Source of the DNA: Calonectria ilicicola
Lineage: Eukaryota > Ascomycota > Sordariomycetes > Hypocreales > Nectriaceae
DNA: 64,000 nucleotides
NCBI GenBank assembly: GCA_020809705.1
Contig: CP085831.1
Location: 3,844,001-3,908,000 of the forward strand
Reading direction: 5' to 3'
The notes under the pieces are model-generated. The model was not told where the DNA came from. It saw only the letters and a list, made by a program, of their open reading frames with translations, and ran no database searches. The position numbers and the translations under genes were made by a program. Every line of letters starts with the position of its first letter. Within the stretch, counting starts at the first letter, position 1. Shown here one piece after another: positions 36,042 to 50,163 of the stretch.

Positions 36042-37720
36042 ATGCAACTCCCAACTCTGGGGTTTCTGCTGCTCACGGGCATCCTCTCTGGAGGCAGCAT
36101 GCCTGCAGCTGAGGCCGCTTACTACAAGATAAACACCACAGGTATGCTGATCTTGACAATAGCGTCGGTTAACGCAGGAAGCTTAGTCGCATAACAGAGG
36201 ACATTAAACAATCCGCACGCACGCTCGCTTACGATTTGATGCTCCTGTACCAAGGGAACAAGACTGGCCAGATTCCCGGAATCCTGCCTGGGCCTCCTTC
36301 GTCGGGATTGGGAGATTATTACTGGTGGGAAGGAGGCGCCATGATGGGCACCTATGTTGGTCCGTCTTGCCTGTAACGCATCAAGCCTTTAACGACTGAT
36401 GGCTAAGAAATTTAGATTACTGGAAGTTGACAGGCGATACCAGTTATAATGCGGTTGTCACGCAAGGAATTTTGCATCAAGTGGGCGAAAATCGCGATTT
36501 TATGCCCGCAAACCACACGGCCTCTTTAGGTAACGACGATCAGGGTTTTTGGGGCATGACGGCCATGTTGGCAGCCGAGAACAAATTCCCAGACCCGCCA
36601 GAAGACCAGCCGCAATGGCTAGCGCTTGCCCAGGCCGTATGGACAACTCAGGCCAACCCAGACAGACACGATGAGCATTGCGGTGGAGGTTTGAGATGGC
36701 AGATTCCATTCTCCAATTCTGGGTACAACTATAAGAATAGTATGTTCCCGGGCAAGCTCTCTGCAATGTGCTTTTCGGTTCTTAAACTGACGTGGCCCTG
36801 TAGCCATCGCAAACGGTTGTTTTTTTAACATCGGGGCTCGGTTAGCACGATACACGAAAAACGATACGTATGCACAGCACGCTGAGCAGACCTGGGATTG
36901 GTTGTGGGGAGTCAACTACATTGATCACGACACCTACAAAATTTGGGATGGCGCCCATGTTCCAACTAATTGCACCGACATTAACAAGACGCCCTTCTCT
37001 TATAATGCCGCCATCCTGCTACAAGGTGCGGCATACATGTACAACTATGTAGGTCAAAAAGATGACTCAAGTGAATGGTGACTAACAATGTAGTAGACGG
37101 ACGGTTCACAAAAGTGGAAAGATCGCGTGGACAAACTCCTAGACACTCTATTAACGACTTTCTTCGAAGACGACATCGCTTACGAGGCTAGCTGCGAAGG
37201 CCACGTCCGCGGCTGCACGACAGATATGGTTTCTTTCAAGGGTTACGTTCACCGATGGACAGCGGTGGTATCTCAAATTGCCCCATATACAAAGGATAAG
37301 ATCTTGCCCGTTCTTAAAAACTCAGCTCAGGCGGCCGTCAATCAATGTACTGGCGGAGAGTCAGGCCGAATGTGCGGCTTCTTTTGGAAAAACGGGACAT
37401 ATGTTGACCCCGCCGTGACCGGAATTGTAGGAACCACTGGTGCCGGCGAACGAATGAATGTCCTCGCCGCCGTATCGAGTTTATTAATTGATCAAGCCGA
37501 TGCACCTGTAACAAATAATACAGGAGGCACATCCAAGGGAGATCCCGACGCTGGGAAAAACAGCCACGATCAGCCGATCCCGAAGCCAATCAGCACTAGA
37601 GACAAGGCGGGCGCGGCCATACTGACCATCCTAGTCGTCGGAGGTGGTTTATGCACTTTCGCATGGATGTCTTACGACCCGGGAATGGTCCCACCTGGCG
37701 GTGCTGATGAAGAGAGATAG
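36042..37720 (+). CDS. GH76 alpha-1,6-mannanase (DFG5/DCW1-like cell-wall protein)
   Basis: Five exons: 36042-36141, 36198-36359, 36416-36739, 36804-37048, 37097-37720, giving 484 residues in one frame. The introns are 48-64 nt. A signal peptide fits residues 1-27. The GH76 core includes [19 protein letters not shown], the catalytic Asp pair in GNDDQGFWG (Asp128-Asp129), and the conserved [15 protein letters not shown] and SFKGYVHRW blocks. The C-terminus has a hydrophobic segment ([18 protein letters not shown]) after a Gly/Asn-rich linker, followed by a hydrophilic tail of about 18 residues, so a membrane anchor is more likely than a typical GPI signal. The family cross-links GPI-mannoproteins into the cell wall or trims alpha-1,6-mannan outside the cell. 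Confidence 0.93.
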
Positions 37721-37924
37721 TTTATACGCGTTACGACCTAATTTTATATCAAGACTTGCAAGTATTTTAGTGTTTTTGCGTGACGTCTTATTTTGGGGCA
37801 GTGTACGTGTCCGCCATCAACATGGCCTGCAAAGAACCCTGAACTAAAATTACTAATTTTGGGGGATCAAGTATCGACAGATATGTACGTGTAGAATAAC
37901 TGTGAAACCACCTCAGTAGTTACC

Positions 37925-38575
37925 TTAATGCCTTGACATTCCATAATATTCCATGTGCTCCTCGCTAAGCTGCAATATCCCAGGCTCCACGTCGACCCGG
38001 TTATAAGCTACAAAGATGCAGCGATCTGGATCGCTATTCTCGCCAAAACTCCAAATATCCCCTTTTCCGTATCTGAACTTGATGTAGTCATACTTGTTGG
38101 GCTCTCTTCTCAAATTCACTAGATCATTGTTCTCGCGCAGGCGAATCTCCTCCATCCCCCATTCAAGAATCGAATCGCATACATTTGTAGCCAACTGGTC
38201 TCCAAAGCTTTCTGATTTTGTATCTAGCTTAAGATGGAAAGCCAGCCGATCCCATTCACGGAGTACTTGCTGAACGAAGAGACTATCTACTATAGTTGGA
38301 TTAATAGGAGCAGGTACAGGGCGTCCATTTTTCCCCGTTTCAACAATGATTTGGCTGATTTGCATTACGTAACTGAAGATATCGTTGTGTACGGGATAAT
38401 CTCCCCTCCATGGAATAAATGCTTGAACACGTCCTGCAGTTGTGGGAGGTTCAATACCTGCGAGAAGTTCATTTTGTACCTGGCGTTTAGTAGTATGCCT
38501 AGAATTTGAACCAGATGCGACTTTATCGCCCTTTTCCAATGCCATCTTCTTTTTTTCTCGGCGTGTTTGAGGCAT
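37925..38575 (-). CDS. Unrecognised 216-residue protein
   Basis: Single-exon frame with ATG at 38575. I do not recognise a family. The N-terminal 30 residues are strongly basic (RREKKKMALEKGDK), the rest is a mixed soluble sequence with regions such as FIPWRGDYPVHNDIF and DPDRCIFVAYNRVDV. There is no signal peptide or membrane segment. Codon use and low repeat content are consistent with a real gene. It is convergent with the GH76 gene, 204 bp apart. It may instead be a spurious long frame. Confidence 0.5.
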   Translation of the reverse strand: MPQTRREKKKMALEKGDKVASGSNSRHTTKRQVQNELLAGIEPPTTAGRVQAFIPWRGDYPVHNDIFSYVMQISQIIVETGKNGRPVPAPINPTIVDSLFVQQVLREWDRLAFHLKLDTKSESFGDQLATNVCDSILEWGMEEIRLRENNDLVNLRREPNKYDYIKFRYGKGDIWSFGENSDPDRCIFVAYNRVDVEPGILQLSEEHMEYYGMSRH

Positions 38576-39256
38576 TTTTTATATTTGAGAGGAGAATTTT
38601 CCTTTTTTTCTCTGTTTAAGATCTTAGAGCAGTGTTTAGTACAGGTCGGCACTGGCAAATTCAGTTATGCCTCCCGTTAAGATACTTTTGCGAGGTCCTT
38701 CAAAGATTTTATTCACATGGAAGATCTCAACTCTTGAGGTGCACGGGGCTTAGAATTAAGTTCCCTCAAGACCAATCAAGAAAGTACCTAGCAAGAACAA
38801 AGAAAATGTTTTCTAAACCACATATGTAATGGTGTGGCAATAATTGGAAAGGCATTGTGCGCTGAAGTGCAAAAAGCCATTGAATAACAAAGAAGAAACA
38901 TTGCGAAACTTGTTCTTTGTTCCACAATTAGACCAATTAGGTGACTTAGTACACCTGTGTGCATTGAGATTGATGGATGATCATCATTTCTATTTAATAA
39001 AGTAGGTCTTTGACACCAGATTCCCTTTCACTGTTCTACAATAGGTTGAAGGACACATGAACGCGAACAGAGTCGAACAGGAGCGCCACCAATCAGCGGG
39101 GCCCCCACAAGTAAAAATTTGCAATTTTGGATCACCACGTCGCTACCAAGACCGAACTCAAATTCAGACCAAGGCTGTGAAACAAAAAAGAAAGTCATTT
39201 TTAAATGCAAAATAAAAAAAAAATCGATCCAGGCACTGCTGTACCTGGGGCGGATC
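38576..39256. other. Gene-free spacer
   Basis: Between the 216-residue protein and the tRNA; nothing supportable seen. Confidence 0.45.
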
Positions 39257-39327
39257 TCTCCCGCCGGGAATTGAACCCGGGTCTCAAGCGTGACAAGCTT
39301 GCATACTGACCACTATACTACGGAAGA
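39257..39327 (-). tRNA. tRNA-Asp (GUC)
   Basis: A 71-nt cloverleaf on the minus strand. The acceptor arm pairs TCTTCCG with CGGGAGA, the anticodon arm is CAAGC-TTGTCAC-GCTTG with anticodon GTC, and the T arm is CCGGG-TTCAATT-CCCGG. There is no intron, and the CCA end is not encoded, as expected for eukaryotes. A T-rich tract for RNA polymerase III termination follows downstream on the minus strand (near 39213-39223). Confidence 0.97.
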
Positions 39328-39928
39328 TTCCAGGCGCTGTAGCGCCTGTGTAGTTTGGGGGTGTTTGATGGATGGCTGGCTGGCTCCAGAAGTCATATTT
39401 AAGCCTCACCCCTAGCCCCTACTGAGACGTTTCTCCCCACAGAGTTTCTGTTTGGCAAAAATGCGACATAGAAAGGTTTCGCGAGCAGGTCAATTTCGAT
39501 GCCTCATCCTTTTGCTAGTCTAGCATGTTGTAGGTTTTCTTTTGTGCCAGCAGAGCTAAAATTTCCCGACCACAACTGAAGATTATGACGGGCAATATCT
39601 AGCTCGATACAATGCATTAATCCATGAGAATTATGCACATGCAATTCCGATCCAAAATGACAATTCATTCACAATATTGGTGACGGAAAATCTTGCATCC
39701 AATGCTAGTGATTCCAGTTCTCGGAATGGTAAGTAAGGGCAATCGAGCCGGATCATTGTGTGAGTGGCTAACGGATTGTCTCCCCACTTGTTCGACCAAC
39801 TGCAAACCCGTGCCAAGCAACGTCAGGTAGACGCAAAATTCTCACAAACGATAGGTTATATTATTTTTATCTCCTCTGACTGAGATTATCTATCAAAATT
39901 TATTATTCCTATCGCTGTTAATCCCAAA
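39328..39928. other. Gene-free spacer, promoter of the first P450 gene
   Basis: No coding sequence seen between the tRNA and the P450 start. Confidence 0.45.
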
Positions 39929-41606
39929 ATGGCTCTCGCTGCATCTTTAGGGCTTTTGTTGTGTACCACGATTGTATTTCTCGTGGTTCGCTGCTTAACC
40001 AACCTTCTCAAGACAGGGATCCGTGATATTCCAGGGCCTGTGGTCGCCAAATTGAGCAATTTGTATCGCCTCGTTAATGTTTATCGAGGTGATAACCAAG
40101 TTTCGTTGCTTCAGCTTCACGAAAAATATGGGGACTGCGTCAGATTCGGCCCGAACCTGGTCAGTGTTCGAAATTTGAAGGACGTCAACAAAATATACAG
40201 CATAAAGGGCGGCTACCACAAGGTTTGTCAGCTGCGCCATCTATAGAATATTTCATTATTATTAACTCAAAGATGAAAAGAGCGAATTTTATCTTGTGCA
40301 ACAACAGCTTGCAAATGGAAAAGCCACGGAGACCATCTTCACTACCCTAAACGAAAATTTCCACGCCAAAATTAAGCGTCCTGTTGCAAATGCTTATTCA
40401 ATGACTGCTTTGACAGACTATGAACCCTTGGTAGATCGAACCATTCTAAAACTGCTGGAGCAACTCGAGAAACGGTTTGTGCAACCGGGGATGGATTGTC
40501 CAATTTTTGAGTGGCTTCAGTACTATGCCTTTGACGTGATTGGTGAAATCACTTGCAGTGAAACCTTTGGGTTTTTGGACCACGGGGACGATATTGGCGG
40601 TATCATCAGTGCACTTAACGTCGCTATGGATTACAATGCTGCAGTTGGTCAAATTCCTTGGCTGGATGGCTGGCTGAAGAAAAATCCTGTATGGGCAAGC
40701 ATGGCACGACCCACTGGAGCTGTAGCTCAATTTGCTCGTTCTCGGCTGGTATCGCGACTTGAAGAGTCCAAAAAGAAGAATCCCACTGATGATCTAATCG
40801 TTCGAAGAGGTGACTTTGTTGACTATTTTCTTCGAGCCAAGGAGACGCACCCAGACGTCGTCAATGACCAACAAGTATTTTCTTACATGGTAACAAACAT
40901 GTTTGCGGGGTCTGATACAACAGCCATATCCCTCCGCGCTATTGTTTATTACACCCTCAAGCACCCCAAAGTCTACAACAAACTTATGGTAGAACTTGAG
41001 AACGCCAAGGCTTGTGGTCAGCTCAGCTTTCCTACCACATGGCGAGAAAGTCAACAATTGACATATTTTGACTGCATCGTCAAAGAAGCTTTGCGTCTCC
41101 ACCCTGCAGTGGGCCTGGTTCTGGAAAGAGTCGTCCCTGGGGAAGGTTTGCAGCTGGATTGTGGAACTACCCTTCCTCCCGGAACCATTGTTGGCGCCTC
41201 CCCGTGGGTAATGCATCGGAACACGGCCATTTTTGGTAATGACGTCGACCAGTTTAGACCCGAAAGATGGCTGCAGGGTGAGGACGAGGATGCAACAGGT
41301 TACGAGGTCCGTCTAAAAGCCATGACTGGGGCTACCATGACATTTGGCAAAGGACACCGCACATGCATCGGCAAGAACATCAGCTTGCTTGAAATCTACA
41401 AGATGCTGCCAACTCTTTTTATCACCTACAAGGTAAGTAAACTCCAGCCACAAAAATAGGGATTGTTTCTGACTGCTGCGACATAAAAGGTCACCTTGAC
41501 TGAGCCAAATGAGTCTTGGAAACTTCAAAATTCTTGGTTTGTCCGTCAGGAGGGAGTAGAAGTGAAGCTACAACGAAGGAATAACAACAGCCTTGGTCAA
41601 ATCTAG
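39929..41606 (+). CDS. Cytochrome P450 monooxygenase (pisatin demethylase/benzoate hydroxylase type)
   Basis: Three exons: 39929-40222, 40281-41432, 41490-41606, giving 520 residues. Introns are GT-AG, 58 and 57 nt. An N-terminal membrane anchor covers about residues 5-22, followed by the IPGP hinge. The I-helix oxygen-binding motif AGSDTT, the ExxR motif in KEALRLHP, the FRPERW block and the heme loop FGKGHRTCIG (Cys460) are all present. It is an endoplasmic-reticulum monooxygenase that takes electrons from P450 reductase. The closest resemblance is to the fungal pisatin demethylase-like group, which often oxidises aromatic plant compounds. It is the first gene of the presumed metabolic cluster, and a second, related P450 lies at 48534-50163. 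Confidence 0.95.
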
Positions 41607-42231
41607 ATATTAAAGAGATAATTAAATATCATATCTATATTTAGTATTTAATAGCCAGTCTAGCAGCTTTATTTGAGAAGAAATAAATATATCACCTAAA
41701 TCTTATGCCATTCATATGTCTCTGTTCAAATACAAGGATGTGCTCGGGTGAACGAAGAACCAGCTTTCCGATAAAAAGATCTAGCCATGGAACTATTGCC
41801 CAATAGTTCTAAAACCTAGATGGAAACTAACGCAATGACGAAGTTGTATTCCATAACAATCGATTACCGGAATACAAAATACTTCAAGTTGATGGGGAAA
41901 AGTCAAACTAAATCTACTTTGGGATTTGAAGGTGCGGAACAATGGAAATAAGTGTGATTGGATAGTCAAGACACATGTGGGTCTGATTCAATCCCGTTAG
42001 CCGAGACCCTGTCCCGTTCTCAAGAAAAGTTAGGAAGAGGGTAATGATACAACAGCAAATAAATGATGGGTATTTAGACTAAAAGTTACTTGCAGGAATA
42101 ATGCGTGATTGGCTAGGTCCCTGTTCCTAATCGCTACGATTTGTTTATATGATAGATATTCTTCTCAATATCCAAGCCTGATCAATCGTTGATAATATAC
42201 AAAAGTTTGCACATATTTTTGCACCGTAATC
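41607..42231. other. Gene-free spacer
   Basis: Contains the P450 terminator region and the promoter of the cupin gene; no gene seen. Confidence 0.4.
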
Positions 42232-42747
42232 ATGGTCTTCCAATGGCACGACGAGGGCAAATTTCATCGAGTTCCTAAACTTGAGCCTGGCCCACCAAAT
42301 GTCTGGTTTGGTAAGATGCACCCAAATCTCGAAAAACACTGACAGATCTTGGTCAATTTCGGTGTGCTAATCGGGCAATTGTAGGAGATGTTTTCGGTAC
42401 TGCCTCAAAGAGTGATTCAAATCCTTTGACCGGATCGCTCTTTTATCTTGAACCAATTGAGAATCCCGAGCCTGCGCCGTTTTATGATTATGACGAAACC
42501 GGTGTAGTCCTCAAAGGTAAGAGAACTAAAGGCTCACAGTCATAATAGAATGGCATTTAATAATGATTCTCTAGGAGAGTTACATATTTTGGATGAAAAG
42601 GGAAATTCAGCGAAGCTACTTCCTGGCGATATATTTTTCATTCATCGAGGAAGCACAATCATCTTCTCCACTCCTCGCTACGCGGTAGCGTACAAGACAG
42701 CAGCCCGTCCAAGTAATGAACTGCACAGTTTAGCTAGTCGCCTGTAG
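42232..42747 (+). CDS. Small cupin protein, ethanolamine-utilisation EutQ-like
   Basis: Three exons: 42232-42310, 42385-42516, 42575-42747, giving 127 residues. The reading frame closes across both GT-AG introns (74 and 58 nt), and the joined protein has the RmlC-like cupin pattern: a GELHILDEKGNSAKLLPGD strand pair, then FFIHRGSTIIFSTPRYAVAY. Fungal proteins of this kind are named EutQ-like after the bacterial ethanolamine-utilisation protein. They often accompany amine or aromatic metabolism genes, and their reaction is usually unknown. It lies 720 bp upstream of the amine oxidase on the same strand. Confidence 0.85.
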
Positions 42748-43468
42748 ATTATTGGCAATTAAAGTACTAGAGAGAAGCTGATTAGATTAATTAAATATTA
42801 TCCGGGGCTTTGCACCGGCTTCTTGCGCCAAGTTGATCGAAATCAGCATGTAGGATTTAGATGCTGTGACCCGGACAAGTTTTGCACATGACGTCGTGTA
42901 TTGGCCCATACTATAGGTCCCATTATGTTCGTAATGTATTCTTTTCCTAGTAGTCAACATGGACCCGAAAATTCATTCTCGATTAGCCGAGTTCATTCAT
43001 ACCGCAAATCTCGATCTCGAGTGTGGCTTTGTGTGGATATTTTTGGCATAGTGCATTGCGCTGGACTTTGGGTGGTTGAACTGCAAACTATTTCACCCCT
43101 ATGATAAGCCTTACGGCATCTTCCGACTGATCTTGTCCATTGAAAAGCAATTATGGCATCTGAAATTGGGTTCACCAGGGTTGATATCGTTAGTCCGACT
43201 GGATACATCGCTACTACGCTAATGAACATGGCCGGATTTACATATCATTGGCCAACAACATTTATCCGCCAAGTAACGAACCTTCCGCGAACAGTCCAAG
43301 CTCTATCCGTATTTTGGCGTGCTAATGTAAGATCACTAAATAGGCTGCCTAAATATAGAGGAATAGAACCAGCGACGTCAGGCCTTTGAGCTGCTAAAGA
43401 GGCACACCATTTCAACTACGCTTAGCACGACCAAAATCTCAACTCACATTAAGCTTTGGCACCACAAA
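42748..43468. other. Spacer with a tRNA-like remnant
   Basis: No gene supported. Bases about 43358-43425, read on the minus strand, resemble the 3' half of a tRNA (TCGCTGGTTCTATTCC, a T-arm-like stretch) but do not fold into a full cloverleaf. Confidence 0.35.
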
Positions 43469-45148
<1,680 letters not shown>

Positions 45149-45752
45149 TATCATAGGAAATATGTTTGAGCGACTATATTTCTTGCGATATGCCGTTTTA
45201 AACTTTTGCATACCAAGCTAAATGTCAATTAAGTGAAGTTATTAGATAGAGTATTGCGACTTATCCCGCTTCGTAGGAGTAATTATCACCCAGTCCAGAT
45301 TGATGTACAATATCGTAACAGACCCTCAGGAAATCATTACATAGACTTATAAAGGAAAGGGAAATATCAATATGGCCACTTTAACCGCATATTGTGAGTC
45401 CAATTTGACGCCTAACAATCCAATTTCACGTGAGAAGAATCAAGGCAGTAAGTAGCCTTGACAATACTTTGTCACTTCAAAACGAGATATTTCCTGCAAT
45501 GAGATACAGACAGTTCAATAAATACTTCCAGATAATCTGCAACCAAGTAACCTATCGATATATCATGCTCCTCTAACTTAGGTGACACACGTTCAACCTC
45601 TACACTCTAAACATGCATGGCTTGAACAGCAGCACTTTTAGGATAATTATGCCTTCCCGTCATGCGAGATTAAACAATTAATTTCTCTTGAATAATATGA
45701 AGTTCTAAGACTACTATAGCATCGAAACAGTAATTGACTTCCCCAGCTTGTC
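45149..45752. other. Convergent spacer between amine oxidase and permease
   Basis: No gene seen. It must contain both transcription terminators. Confidence 0.45.
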
Positions 45753-47487
45753 TTAATCGACGATGAATGACAGCTTTGGTGGAGTGTACTGCTTTCGAGA
45801 AATGAGAAACCAACTCACCGTGCTGGCAACAGCAAAAGAACCAACAACAAGAGAAGTAAAGTCTTTGAGAAACATTTAGCACATCTGGATTTTAGAAGTA
45901 TAGAAAATAAAATAGACTCACTCATGGTGGTAGAAAAGTCCACCTTGGATGACCAAGGGAACTGAAAGAATATGACTGCAATAATAGCGTACGCCACTGA
46001 TATGATATTACAGGCCCATCCGACCACTTCCGGAACTCGAAATGGTCTATCTTTTGGAAGATATTCTGGGCTACGCCGACGATAGATGAGTAGCGCAGAT
46101 GGAAATGCCAGGGTTATTTGCTGAAACACGACGGATATGTTCAAAATAGCGATAAATGCTTCGGCGAATGTTAGATTAGTTCACGAATGAAAACTTAGTG
46201 GTTCATACCTGTTGAGGAGATGAGATACAGGCACCCGATTAAGAATATCAAGAAAGTGTTGAAACACAAAGCCATAAATGGCACCTTCAACTTTTGTGAA
46301 ACTCTACCCAAGTACTCTGAAAATGGCAGAGCCTTGTCGTTTGCAAAGCTCCAAGTCATTCTCGATACTATTTGGGTTGTCGTGAGAGTGCTGGCAGGAA
46401 ACATGACGAGAAGAAATGATAGGAAAACAACGGCCCACGCATCTGAATTCATGGCTTGTCGCCAAATCTCAAAAGCTGGGAATCCAGTTCGCGATGCGAG
46501 GGCAGACTGGAAATCGGATATGCAGTAAGTTGTAGCCACGCCAAATGCGGTAGCCGAGACGAAGGATAAAGCTAGAGCTGTGAGAATAGCTCTTGGGACA
46601 ACAATCCTAGGCCTTTTGACATCCTCGACTAGGTGAACCACACCGTCAATTGGACAGTACATAACTGTCGGTCCACTTAGAGTGATCAAAAATGCCAGTC
46701 CAGAAGGCCATCCTGTGTTATTTATAAATTCCGTCCACACAAAGCTGGAGGACTGTTTATTGTCCTGGCCGACTAAAATGGCAATGAAGATGGTCATGCA
46801 GGCGAATAAACTGAAGATGACTGAGGTGAGCGGTTAGTTATGTTCTTTGACCACCTTGGACTATATTCAACTTACAGCTGGCTTTGTAAATCTTGGATAA
46901 AGCAGAGCTTGCAAAAGCGTTCACCAAAAAACTGAAAATATTGCTGAATTGGTAAAAGAGAAATACTTGATATTTTTTGGATACGTAGTTCGGATCGCAC
47001 CACGATATCAAGGCGACGGAAAAGTTTCCAAGTGCGCCTGCACCTGCAGCCGTGAGACTCACCCAAGAAAACCAGCTGATACTGCCACAAATGTAGCTCT
47101 ATTCGAACAGCGCGTTAATAAGAATTAGCACCAAAGGTGGTTCATACTTACGATCACGCGACGATATTTTGGAGGAGAAAGAATACCAGCCCAGTGATAT
47201 TGCCCTCCTACACTGGGATAGGCGGAGACCAGTTCACAAAGCGTGATCGCAATGGGGACATATATAAGCCCAACAGCAATAATACCCCACACTGTAGCGG
47301 CGGGTCCTCCATAGACGAAAGATACGAGCAGTGTCGATGGGAAAGTATTCCATGTTGCCATGCAATCAAATGCTGCGGCAACAATGGAGAGCCAGCCCAA
47401 CTCCTTCTTAAAATGAGTTGGCTCTGAGTCAAGCACTGTTAATTCAGTGTCTCCAGCATGTATTGAGCGGTCTGTAGTATCGGTCAT
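45753..47487 (-). CDS. Amino acid/choline/GABA-type permease (APC superfamily)
   Basis: Five exons on the minus strand, in transcript order 47152-47487, 46876-47098, 46209-46820, 45922-46158, 45753-45862, giving 505 residues. Four GT-AG introns of 50-59 nt with CTAAC/CTAAT-type branch sites keep the frame. The sequence is a polytopic membrane protein with about 12 hydrophobic segments. It shows the fungal APC pattern: GWLSIVAAAFDCMATWNTFP, then CELVSAYPSVGGQYHWAG, and later DGVVHLVEDVKRPRIVVPRA. It resembles UGA4/HNM1-like carriers that import GABA, choline or amines across the plasma membrane. It is convergent with the amine oxidase, which suggests that it brings in that enzyme's substrate; this is inference. 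Confidence 0.93.
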
Positions 47488-48533
47488 ATCAGGGCCTGCC
47501 CTGCGTCAGTACACCTGGGATTGAGATGCAGGGTGTCAAGTGGTGCTCACGATCCACGCCTTCATGAGACTTTTTTGTGGCCATCTTCAAGGATCCTTGA
47601 TTGCTTCTCAGAGGTTGCATGAATTAAGAACCCAATCAATGGCTCTTAGGCCCAAATACTGGCTATTCGGTAGGATTTGTCACTTAAATGAACCACTTCC
47701 GCTTTGTAGTGAGGAGTGAACCTTCTGTCCACGCCGCGTCCCTGAAGAGGGCTGGCACTTGCTCAAGTCAACTTTAGCGCTGATTAGCGTCCCATTGCTT
47801 CCGGACATTCACACAAATCCGATGGTCCCTATCAAAAAATTAATCCGACAGTGCTGGGTTGGAGTCGTATCGTGATAAGACCCACCCCCGCATTTTGCTC
47901 TCAAACTATCTTTGTGGCACTAGAGATAGCGTCTGGTTCTAGAGTCAGCTTGTCACCACCATGATTATGGTGGATTGGTGTCTTCATTGAGTACAGATCT
48001 CACCAACGGCCATAGATATAGCCCTTCCGCCTCAATGAGCTCTTTCGCTAAATCCTAATTTTAACAATGCTGGAGATATCTCTTTTTCACCAAATCAGCC
48101 CTTCACGATACTTATAGCAACCACGCAAATGACCCTGGTGGTGCATCAACCCCACACTGTATCGGAATTCGGCCTTAGTTTCCCTGTCGGATTATTGTAG
48201 AACTAACGTAGGTGCAAAAAGCGTGCAATGACAGTGGCTAGAGATGCAGGCGTACGTAGCTTGTACTGCCAAAGGTCATGTGGCGAGATGCACCCATAAT
48301 GGCTTGAAGCGGTTTCGTCATTCTACAGCATCACCGCAATTGAAAGCACAAGGTTCGATGGTCACCAACGTTCCCGGCATCAATATTTAGCGAAAGATTT
48401 CTAATTAAATTGATGGCCTTCATATTTATACCGCCATAAATTCTTATAGTATAAATAGGCTTGTGCACAAGGAAATATATTCATATTGTTACAGATGGGG
48501 CAAATAAGATACTGACTTATTGACGATTTCTAT
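47488..48533. other. Gene-free spacer upstream of the permease
   Basis: About 1 kb holding the permease promoter and the terminator of the second P450. No gene is visible. Confidence 0.45.
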
Positions 48534-50163
48534 CTAAAATCCATCGCGTCTCGTCAAAGTCACATATAAATCTTTCTGGATTGCCAGCATTGTAGACTTG
48601 TACGTCCATGAACGATCAGGATAAGCTAGTGATAAGTCATACTTCAGCAATAACGACGGAATGAACTTGGTGATTTCCATGGTACTGATGTGTCTGCCAC
48701 TGCAAATATGCTGCCCAGCGCCAAACGCGAAAAAAGACTTCTTCATTCGAGACAAATGATCCACATCGTTAGTTAACCATCTCTCAGGTTTCCAAGATTC
48801 AGGATCAGGAAATACTTCAGGGTCCCGATGAAGAATCCAAGCGTTCACACCAACCTCAGTGCCTTCTGGCATGTAGTATCCTCCAATAGACGCTCCTCCT
48901 TGAGGAACCGTTCTAGCCAACATAATGGCCATTGGTGGATGTATTCGCAATGCCTCTTTGATGACGGCGTCGAGATATGGAAGATCCTTGGCACTTGCAA
49001 ACGTTACTGGGAAAGTGCAGTGAGCTCGAACCTCCTCACAAAGCTTTTGGTAAGAGTATGGGTTTTTCAGACAGTGATAAACAATTGTGCGCATGGTAGT
49101 AGAAGTAGTGTCACTGCCAGCGGTAATGTTTCCTAACGCGTGTGTGACAATTTCTCTCTCCGTCAAAGATTTGGGGTTTGCCATTTGATTGAGCAGAAGA
49201 CGTTGCACAAAGGTGCAAGGCTCATCTGAAGGGCGCATTTCCAAATCTTCTTTAAATGCAGTGACCTGCGAAGTTGCAATGTCCATTAGACCTTCTGCAA
49301 AGGTCATGTTTCCAAGAATCAACTTAGCACCATATGCATTTCCTGCTAAGAATTTGTCTGCCCACGGTATTTGTCCAACCTATTCTGTATCAGTCAACCA
49401 TCACGGGATGCAATTGGCTTGACATGACTTACCGTCGACATATACGGCATAATAACGTCAAAGGCTGCCAAGACCTTCTTCTCGTCTCCTTTTTCCAAAA
49501 ATTGCATCGTTTGCCCAAATGTGAGCATAAAGACAGCGTCCATTGCAAATCGATGAAGATAGTCTCCAAAGTCAATTATATTGCCCTTTCCCCGGGCCTC
49601 TTTGTCCAAAATGCGAAAGAGTCTAGCGGATATTTCATCAAAGTATGGCTCGAGTTGGATTAGCGAGCTCATTGAGTACGCATTAGAAGAATTGCGCTTC
49701 ATACGAGAATGCATAGCTTTGTCTTTGAGAATGAATGGATCGGGGACGACGCCTTCTTCGTCATAGGGAGTTGACGGATCATAAAATGAGGACTAAGAAT
49801 GGTTGTATAAGCTTTCATGAGAGACTTCGTAAGATTCATGGATTCACATGCCTTGTAAAATTTGGATGTTACCCCATAAATTGTATTGATATCTTCTGGA
49901 TCGGCAACAGACACTAATCTTGGACCAATTCGTACAATCTTTCCATACTTTTTATGTAAAGCCAAATCATATTCTTGACCACGCTGTGTCCAAATATGAT
50001 AAACACGCACAAGCTGCGTCATGGATTGTAGAAAAGGACCAGGCACTCGTGACAAGCCAACACCATACCGGTTCCATATTACACGAATAAACACGATCAA
50101 AAGTCCGATTTGCCAAACCCTGAAGGCATTGGTGAAGAATAGAATGTTAGATACAAAGCTCAT
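48534..50163 (-). CDS. Cytochrome P450 monooxygenase, paralogue of the first
   Basis: Three exons, in transcript order 49852-50163, 49433-49792, 48534-49379, giving 505 residues. The N-terminal anchor is followed by the VPGP hinge. AGSDTT (I-helix), KEALRIHPP (ExxR), WKPERW and the heme loop FGAGQHICSG (Cys450) are present. Intron 1 (49793-49851) appears to be a GC-AG intron: the frame joins only with the donor AAG/GCATGT, and no GT donor gives an open frame. It falls at the same protein position as the GT-AG intron 1 of the P450 at 39929. Intron 2 (49380-49432) has no counterpart in that gene. It probably shares a pathway with its paralogue. Confidence 0.93.
49793..49851 (-). other. GC-AG intron in the second P450 gene
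   Basis: Donor AAG/GCATGT and acceptor CTTAG/TCC. The 59-nt intron restores the KFYK/SSFYDP junction expected for this P450 group. GC donors are a known minority class and usually need strong flanking consensus, as seen here. Confidence 0.75.

Noticed and set aside
43358..43425. tRNA gene in the spacer before the amine oxidase
   Set aside because: Only a 3'-half-like resemblance; no complete cloverleaf and no acceptor pairing.
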